Of a DNA stretch of 46,058 nucleotides, positions 42,287 to 46,058 are shown in pieces. The first letter of the stretch is position 1, and each line of letters begins with the position of its first letter. The position numbers and the translations under genes were made by a program. The stretch comes from an uncultured Acetatifactor sp. (GTDB lineage: Bacteria; Bacillota; Clostridia; Lachnospirales; Lachnospiraceae): positions 1 to 46,058 of the forward strand of contig CAKRRD010000019.1 of NCBI GenBank assembly GCA_934394815.1, written 5' to 3'. The notes beneath the pieces are model-generated. The model saw only the letters and a list, made by a program, of their open reading frames with translations. It was not told the origin of the DNA and ran no database searches.

Positions 42287-42610
42287 ATGTATAAAAATAT
42301 CGACAAGCAGACCAAATTAAATCTGAAGGATCTGGTGGAATACCAGGAAGGACAGGTAGTCAGCAAGACACTGGTACAGAACGACTATGTGAGCATGACG
42401 ATCTTTTCCTTTGACAAGGGCGAGGAAATCTCTACCCACGCAGCAGGCGGCGATGCTATGGTGACCGTTCTGGAAGGTAAGGGCAGATTCACCGTAGGCG
42501 GCGAAGTATTCTATGTGGAAGCGGGCGAGACCCTGATCATGCCCAAGGATATCCCTCACGCAGTATACGGCGAAGAGAGATTCAAGATGCAGCTGATTGT
42601 GTCCTTCTAA
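42287..42610 (+). CDS. Small cupin-domain protein
   Basis: A 107-residue single-domain cupin. The first motif is STHAAGGDAMVTVLEG (one His where two are usual) and the second is GETLIMPKDIPHAVYGEE, so metal binding could use a reduced ligand set. ATG 42287 follows AAAGGATGG. It has its own promoter with the Crp/Fnr box and a terminator behind it, so it is transcribed alone. Such small cupins are common as sensors or isomerase-like proteins; the role here is unknown, but the Crp/Fnr operator ties it to the redox cluster. Confidence 0.88.
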   Translation: MYKNIDKQTKLNLKDLVEYQEGQVVSKTLVQNDYVSMTIFSFDKGEEISTHAAGGDAMVTVLEGKGRFTVGGEVFYVEAGETLIMPKDIPHAVYGEERFKMQLIVSF

Positions 42611-42639
42611 GATATTCTGGGTTATAGGAAGTGTAGTAT

Positions 42640-42682
42640 ATACCGCTTGTGTGGAGTTGCTGTTCATACAAGCGGTATTTTT
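42640..42682 (+). terminator. Terminator of the cupin gene
   Basis: ATACCGCTTGT (42640-42650) pairs perfectly with ACAAGCGGTAT (42668-42678) and is followed by TTTT. It separates the cupin from the next genes, which therefore need their own promoter. The remaining gap to 42940 holds that promoter and no convincing gene. Confidence 0.88.
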
Positions 42683-42781
42683 GTGTTCCTTGTGTTTTGC
42701 AATTACGGCCTGGGACAGTGTGCGTGTTGCGCAGGCGGTAATCGACAAAGTAAAGTACCGATCACCGAGGAAGACAGGGAA

Positions 42782-42817
42782 TTGCGGAAGCATGATAAAT
42801 GTGATAAAATGTTATCA
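42782..42817 (+). promoter_or_regulatory. Promoter and palindrome before the ATC-hydrolase-like pair
   Basis: TTGCGG (42782-42787), 17 nt, TAAAAT (42805-42810). The perfect palindrome TGATAA-AATG-TTATCA (42802-42817) covers the -10 box, so repression by a dimeric regulator is likely. It differs from the TGTTGG-type box of the Crp/Fnr pair. Confidence 0.55.
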
Positions 42818-42940
42818 GTTAGAAACTACTAACCGGTGACGCTTTTGTACGCATTACGCATGGAAGAAGGCAGGTACGAAAGATACGAAGCAGGCAATCG
42901 CGCAGGTGTCAGATTGTTGGATTGTCAGGAGGTAACAGTC

Positions 42941-43603
42941 ATGAAGAGAGCATATGCGGCATCCCAATACGCAAAACCCTATGAACAGTATTGCAGAGAA
43001 TTATATCCGGAACAGGCGGAGGAGATCTTCCGCAAGGCAGAAGAATCCTACAAGGATCTTGTAAAAAATGATATGCTGGATCTGGGGGAAAACATGATGG
43101 CCACCAATATGCTGGACTGGTTTACCATTGTCTCTTTTTACGAGGCGAGCGGACATAAACTGGACGGAGAAGCACTGCTGACGATCAAGCGCAGAGCGGT
43201 GGATAAAATGAAATTTCTCGGAAAGTTCGTCAACGGCAATAAGAGCCAGTGGCCTTATAAACTGTTCGATAAGACCTACCGGAACTTTATCCGGATGCAG
43301 AAAGAACATCAGGCAAAAGGCGAATGGATGGACAGCTGGAAGGTGGAGATCAACCCGGATCACCGGACGGAGGGCTTCTGCTTCCACCTCGTGGGATGCC
43401 CCATCGCAAAGCATGCGAAGGAACACGGATACGGCGAACTGCTTCCCTATCTGTGTAAGACGGATCACTATCTGGCGGAGGTCATGCATGCCCGCCTGAT
43501 CCGTACCCAGACGGAAGCTCTGGGCGGAGACCACTGCGACTACTGGTACGTGGGGGATGAAAGCCCTGTGCTGAAAGATTATCAGGATCTGGAACAGATT
43601 TAA
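42941..43603 (+). CDS. ATC-hydrolase-family protein (L-2-amino-thiazoline-4-carboxylate hydrolase-like), paralogue 1
   Basis: A 220-residue protein. The C-terminal half carries the family core: GCPIAKHAKEHG, PYLCKTDHYL, RTQTEALGGDHCDYWY, where the Cys, the acidic CxxD-type turn and the final H-C-D are conserved. The named activity opens the thiazoline ring on the way to cysteine, but most family members are uncharacterised. Helical N-terminal 110 residues. ATG 42941 follows AGGAGG; the open frame extends upstream without a start site. A second family member follows within 50 bp. Cytoplasmic, no membrane segment. Confidence 0.85.
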   Translation: MKRAYAASQYAKPYEQYCRELYPEQAEEIFRKAEESYKDLVKNDMLDLGENMMATNMLDWFTIVSFYEASGHKLDGEALLTIKRRAVDKMKFLGKFVNGNKSQWPYKLFDKTYRNFIRMQKEHQAKGEWMDSWKVEINPDHRTEGFCFHLVGCPIAKHAKEHGYGELLPYLCKTDHYLAEVMHARLIRTQTEALGGDHCDYWYVGDESPVLKDYQDLEQI

Positions 43604-43652
43604 GCGGAAGAGATAGAAAAAGGATTCGGGGATCCGCACGGGAGGGAAAAAG

Positions 43653-44264
43653 ATGGCAAAAGCAGTTTTCAAAACAGATGGCTCTTATAAGCCGGTATTC
43701 GATCATGTCATAGAGAAGGACGGCGTTGAAACAGCAAAAAAGATCTGCGCCGAGGCCAATGCAGCCTATGAGCGTCTGGTAAACGGAAACCATACGGATC
43801 TGAACAACACGGCAAAGATGCACTGGAAACAGTGTTGTGAAAGAGCGGCAATCTACACGACAGTGCGGAAATATTATCCGGAATCTGTCATGGAGTGGAT
43901 AAATGAATCGCTGGAAAAGTTTGGGCTGAATGCGGCGGCTGCGTTGAACCGCATTATGCTTTTCCCGGGAATGAAAGCCCTGTTTCTGCCCCTCATGCGG
44001 CGGATGGCAAAGTCCATGTTCGGCCCCCGGGGAGGCTTCCGGAACCGGATGGGATCGGTGACAAAGCAGGAGACGCATTTTGATATTCTGGAATGTCCTT
44101 ATTGTAAGTACGTGAAGGAACTGGGGTGCCCGGAACTGGGACCGGGGTTCTGCAAAAGTGATGAATACTCCTATGGGAATCTGAAAGATTTTACCTTCGA
44201 AAGAACCCAGACCCTGGCCACCGGCGGCGAAAAATGTGATTTTTGTATGCGAAGAAAAACGTGA
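43653..44264 (+). CDS. ATC-hydrolase-family protein, paralogue 2
   Basis: A 203-residue relative of the preceding protein, much diverged outside the core. The matching core reads ECPYCKYVKELGCPEL, GFCKSDEYSYG and RTQTLATGGEKCDFCMRRK. It has extra cysteines in the core (CPYC, CDFC) compared with paralogue 1, which could bind a metal. A basic, hydrophobic patch in the middle (FPGMKALFLPLMRRMAKSM) is unique to it. GGGAGGG precedes the ATG. Pairing of two family members suggests a heteromer or two related substrates. Confidence 0.85.
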   Translation: MAKAVFKTDGSYKPVFDHVIEKDGVETAKKICAEANAAYERLVNGNHTDLNNTAKMHWKQCCERAAIYTTVRKYYPESVMEWINESLEKFGLNAAAALNRIMLFPGMKALFLPLMRRMAKSMFGPRGGFRNRMGSVTKQETHFDILECPYCKYVKELGCPELGPGFCKSDEYSYGNLKDFTFERTQTLATGGEKCDFCMRRKT

Positions 44265-44267
44265 TTT

Positions 44268-44310
44268 TGTTGGAAAAACAACATAATGACCTGCTTAAGT
44301 TTGCTATAGT
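44268..44310 (+). promoter_or_regulatory. Second Crp/Fnr operator and ferredoxin promoter
   Basis: TGTTGG-AAAA-ACAACA (44268-44283), centred at 44275.5, lies exactly 21 bp upstream of TATAGT (44305-44310), the same spacing as at 42098-42140. With its surrounding bases it differs from the first site at only one of 21 positions. There is no -35 match, consistent with an activator-dependent class II promoter. Confidence 0.75.
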
Positions 44311-44351
44311 AGAAAAAGAGACAAAGAGAACAGGCAAATTAAGGAGGCAAC

Positions 44352-45083
44352 ATGATTCGTAAAATCATTCACATTGATGAAGAAAAATGCAATGGCTGCG
44401 GTATTTGTGCGACCGCATGTCATGAAGGTGCCATAGATATTATTGACGGTAAGGCGAAACTGGTCAGAGAACATTTCTGCGATGGCTTCGGTGACTGCCT
44501 GCCCGGATGTCCCACAGGAGCCATCACTTTCGAAGAACGGGAGGCACCGGCCTATGACGAGGCGGCAGTGAAACAGGCACAGCAATTAAAACAGCAGGAG
44601 AAGATGCAGCGGGAAGGCATGCAGATTCCCCATGGAGGATGTCCGGGAAGCCGGATGCGTCAGATGAACCGGACGGAGAACGCAGAAACTGTGGCAGAGA
44701 ACAGCAATGTTCCCGTAAGATCGCAGTTGAGCAACTGGCCGGTACAGATCAAACTGGCACCACTGCAGGCACCTTATTTTGACAGGGCAAAACTTCTGAT
44801 CGCGGCAGACTGTACGGCTTATGCCTATGCGAATTTTCATAAGGAATTCCTTCGCGGCAAAGTGGCACTGATCGGCTGTCCGAAGCTGGATGCAGTGAAT
44901 TACAGTGAGAAGCTGACGGAAATCCTTAGAAACAACGACATTCAGTCCGTGACCATCGTGCGCATGGAAGTGCCCTGTTGCGGCGGACTGGAAATGGCGG
45001 CGAAGAAGGCTATACAGGACAGCGGAAAGTTCCTCCCCTGGCAGATAGTGACCATCTCCATTGACGGAGAGATTTTGGAATAA
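44352..45083 (+). CDS. 4Fe-4S ferredoxin-like protein with C-terminal Cys domain
   Basis: A 243-residue protein. Residues 10-60 form a ferredoxin fold: the first cluster has CNGCGICATACHEGA, the second CDGFGDCLPGCPTGA with one Cys of the usual four missing, as in a group of clostridial proteins. A Gln/Glu/Met-rich linker covers 75-110. The C-terminal domain from about 130 has conserved cysteines (AADCTAYAYANFH, IGCPKLD, VPCCGGLEMA) and probably another metal site. Relatives are often encoded beside hybrid cluster protein genes, which is a link to nitrosative stress made from family knowledge, not from this window. AAGGAGG precedes the ATG; the Crp/Fnr class II site lies upstream. Confidence 0.93.
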   Translation: MIRKIIHIDEEKCNGCGICATACHEGAIDIIDGKAKLVREHFCDGFGDCLPGCPTGAITFEEREAPAYDEAAVKQAQQLKQQEKMQREGMQIPHGGCPGSRMRQMNRTENAETVAENSNVPVRSQLSNWPVQIKLAPLQAPYFDRAKLLIAADCTAYAYANFHKEFLRGKVALIGCPKLDAVNYSEKLTEILRNNDIQSVTIVRMEVPCCGGLEMAAKKAIQDSGKFLPWQIVTISIDGEILE

Positions 45084-45138
45084 ACAGGGCCGCCTGTGGG
45101 GAAAGCAGGCATCCCGGAAACGGAGGTTTGTAGGAAAA

Positions 45139-45549
45139 ATGCAGGGAGACAGAATCATCAGCGCCCTGATCGGTCTGGTGGGAGCCGTATCCAATAACGG
45201 GAAAACAGAGCAGACTGACAAGGTGATCCGGGAGGCACTTCTGCGGCTGACGGATGCAGACAGCGAGGAAGTGACGGTGGAGAAGATCCATAGGGAGAAA
45301 TTCACCATTGCGCCGGACTGCGCTACTTGCCAGAATCCCTGTGGCAATACCTCGGACTATGATATGATGCAGTTCTACGGGCCGGATGCGAAGAACATTG
45401 CAGCAAAACGGGAGCTGATCGGGGCCCTCCGCCGGAAGTTAAGTGCCTCGGAAATCGTTCCGGAGACAATCTATCAGGGAATTGCCTATCTGGGATATGA
45501 TCTGGAACCTGAGGCTTATGCACAGATACAGAAAAGAATAGATTGTTAG
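45139..45549 (+). CDS. Small Cys-motif protein of unknown function
   Basis: A 136-residue, mostly helical protein with one conserved-looking site, DCATCQNPCGNTSDYDM, whose C-x2-C-x3-C could hold a metal or iron-sulphur cluster. ATG 45139 is preceded by GTAGGAAAA, a modest site; the open frame begins further upstream inside the ferredoxin gene. It lies 55 bp after the ferredoxin gene, with a small GCCTG/CAGGC stem between, and before a terminator-like hairpin, so the two are one operon under the Crp/Fnr box. No function known. Confidence 0.8.
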   Translation: MQGDRIISALIGLVGAVSNNGKTEQTDKVIREALLRLTDADSEEVTVEKIHREKFTIAPDCATCQNPCGNTSDYDMMQFYGPDAKNIAAKRELIGALRRKLSASEIVPETIYQGIAYLGYDLEPEAYAQIQKRIDC

Positions 45550-45587
45550 TAGTGATTTGTTAAATGGGAAGTTAATGAATGAGTTAA

Positions 45588-45629
45588 CAAATGCTCACGG
45601 CGAAAATTACTGTTCGACGTGAGCATTTG
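45588..45629 (+). terminator. Hairpin after the ferredoxin operon
   Basis: CAAATGCTCACG (45588-45599) pairs perfectly with CGTGAGCATTTG (45618-45629) around an 18-nt loop. Only a few T follow, so it may terminate inefficiently. Confidence 0.65.
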
Positions 45630-45654
45630 TTTGCGACCGCATTTGATATTTCAT

Positions 45655-46000
45655 GGGCACAAACTCTTATTATTCTGGTGTTGTACCCTCGCTAACGAGA
45701 ATTATGGGTACAGAGCGATATATCTTCCTGCGCTGTACCCACATTAAGACAAGTCGAGGGTACAGAAAGGTATCTTTTCTCACTCTGTGCCCTGATTCGG
45801 ACACACCGTGGGTACAAAACAGTATCTTCTCTGGCTCTGTACCCTGATCCGGATAAGTCATGGGTACAAAGTGGCATCTTTTCTCACGCTGTGCCCTGAT
45901 TCGGACAAGCCAAGGGTGCAAATCGGCATCTTCTCTTACTCTGTGCCCTGATTCGGACAAGTCATGGGTACAAAACGGTATCTTCTCTTTCACTATGCCC
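45655..46000. repeat. 52-bp tandem repeat array, seven hairpin-forming units
   Basis: Units begin at 45655, 45706, 45758, 45810, 45862, 45914 and 45966 (steps of 51, then 52). Each has a 35-bp core starting GGGTACA or GGGCACA/GGGTGCA and ending TGTACCC or TGTGCCC, so it folds as a hairpin, and a 17-bp linker close to TGATTCGGACAAGTCAT. The first two units are the most diverged. As 52 is not divisible by 3, the reading frame shifts at every unit, so the open frames here are accidental. Both core and linker repeat, unlike a CRISPR array. No gene is present from 45550 to the window end. Confidence 0.93.
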
Positions 46001-46003
46001 ATT

Positions 46004-46017
46004 TTGAAAGCTTTCAA
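46004..46017. repeat. 14-bp perfect palindrome beside the repeat array
   Basis: TTGAAAGCTTTCAA is an exact palindrome four bases after the last repeat core. It could be a protein-binding site, or chance in an AT-rich edge. Confidence 0.4.
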
Positions 46018-46058
46018 GAAACCAGTAGCCCACGTTGGGGGTAAGGACAGCAGACTCT

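Noticed and set aside
45655..46000. CRISPR array
   Set aside because: Both the core and the linker are conserved between units, so there are no unique spacers, and no cas genes are nearby.
45670..46017. Minus-strand open frame of 115 codons over the repeat array
   Set aside because: The 52-bp period is not a multiple of three, no ribosome binding site is present, and the encoded peptide only reflects the repeat read in rotating frames.
46021..46058. tRNA-like end of the window (GGTAAGGACAGCAGACTCT resembles a D-loop and anticodon stem)
   Set aside because: The GGAC that would be the 3' side of the D-stem has no matching GTCC upstream, and no acceptor stem can be placed; the 3' half is outside the window.

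Overview
The window looks like chromosome of an anaerobic Firmicute, most likely a gut Lachnospiraceae. The evidence is pyruvate,phosphate dikinase under a CcpA-type cre site, an LplA/B/C-type sugar ABC importer without its own ATPase, clostridial-style ferredoxin and rubredoxin fusion proteins, several membrane GGDEF proteins, strong AGGAGG ribosome binding sites, and a family of small proteins (DUF3737, DUF6171, ATC-hydrolase-like) typical of that group. Species cannot be fixed from the sequence alone. No phage, insertion sequence, CRISPR array or toxin-antitoxin module is visible.

Layout, left to right. Positions 1-5.9 kb hold a cut tRNA-Pro, a TetR regulator, oleate hydratase with an unusual hydrophobic N-terminal extension, and ppdK with a cre box and an elaborate promoter. 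Positions 6.2-12.8 kb hold a cyclic-di-GMP and motility-type island: two diguanylate cyclases, a methyl-accepting chemotaxis protein, a PAS/degenerate-GGDEF/EAL phosphodiesterase and an orphan type IV prepilin. Positions 13.2-18.3 kb hold a secreted repeat protein, a MATE exporter and two AraC regulators on the minus strand.

Positions 18.7-30.6 kb are a rhamnogalacturonan-I (pectin) oligosaccharide operon: two ABC permeases, a solute-binding lipoprotein, GH105, a CE12-like esterase, a GH112 phosphorylase, GH28, GH51 and a small Cys-rich protein. No enzyme has a signal peptide. The cell therefore appears to import fragments made elsewhere, trim arabinose and acetyl groups, hydrolyse the unsaturated and galacturonic ends, and phosphorolyse Gal-Rha inside the cell. 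The divergent AraC gene at 17.3-18.3 kb is the obvious regulator.

Positions 30.7-40.6 kb are a mixed stretch: MFS transporter, DUF3737 plus MalY-type C-S lyase, a third diguanylate cyclase, a Gfo/Idh/MocA oxidoreductase, a decayed MATE remnant, a HAD phosphatase, a lipoprotein with a putative glycosidase domain behind a switch-like leader, and a secreted transglutaminase-like protein.

Positions 40.6-45.6 kb form a redox or nitrosative-stress type cluster: flavin reductase-rubredoxin, a Crp/Fnr regulator, a cupin, two tandem ATC-hydrolase-family paralogues, a polyferredoxin-like protein and a Cys-motif protein. Two nearly identical Crp/Fnr-type palindromes lie at exactly the same distance upstream of two -10 boxes, which defines a local regulon. 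The window closes with a seven-unit, 52-bp non-coding tandem repeat in which every unit can fold as a hairpin.
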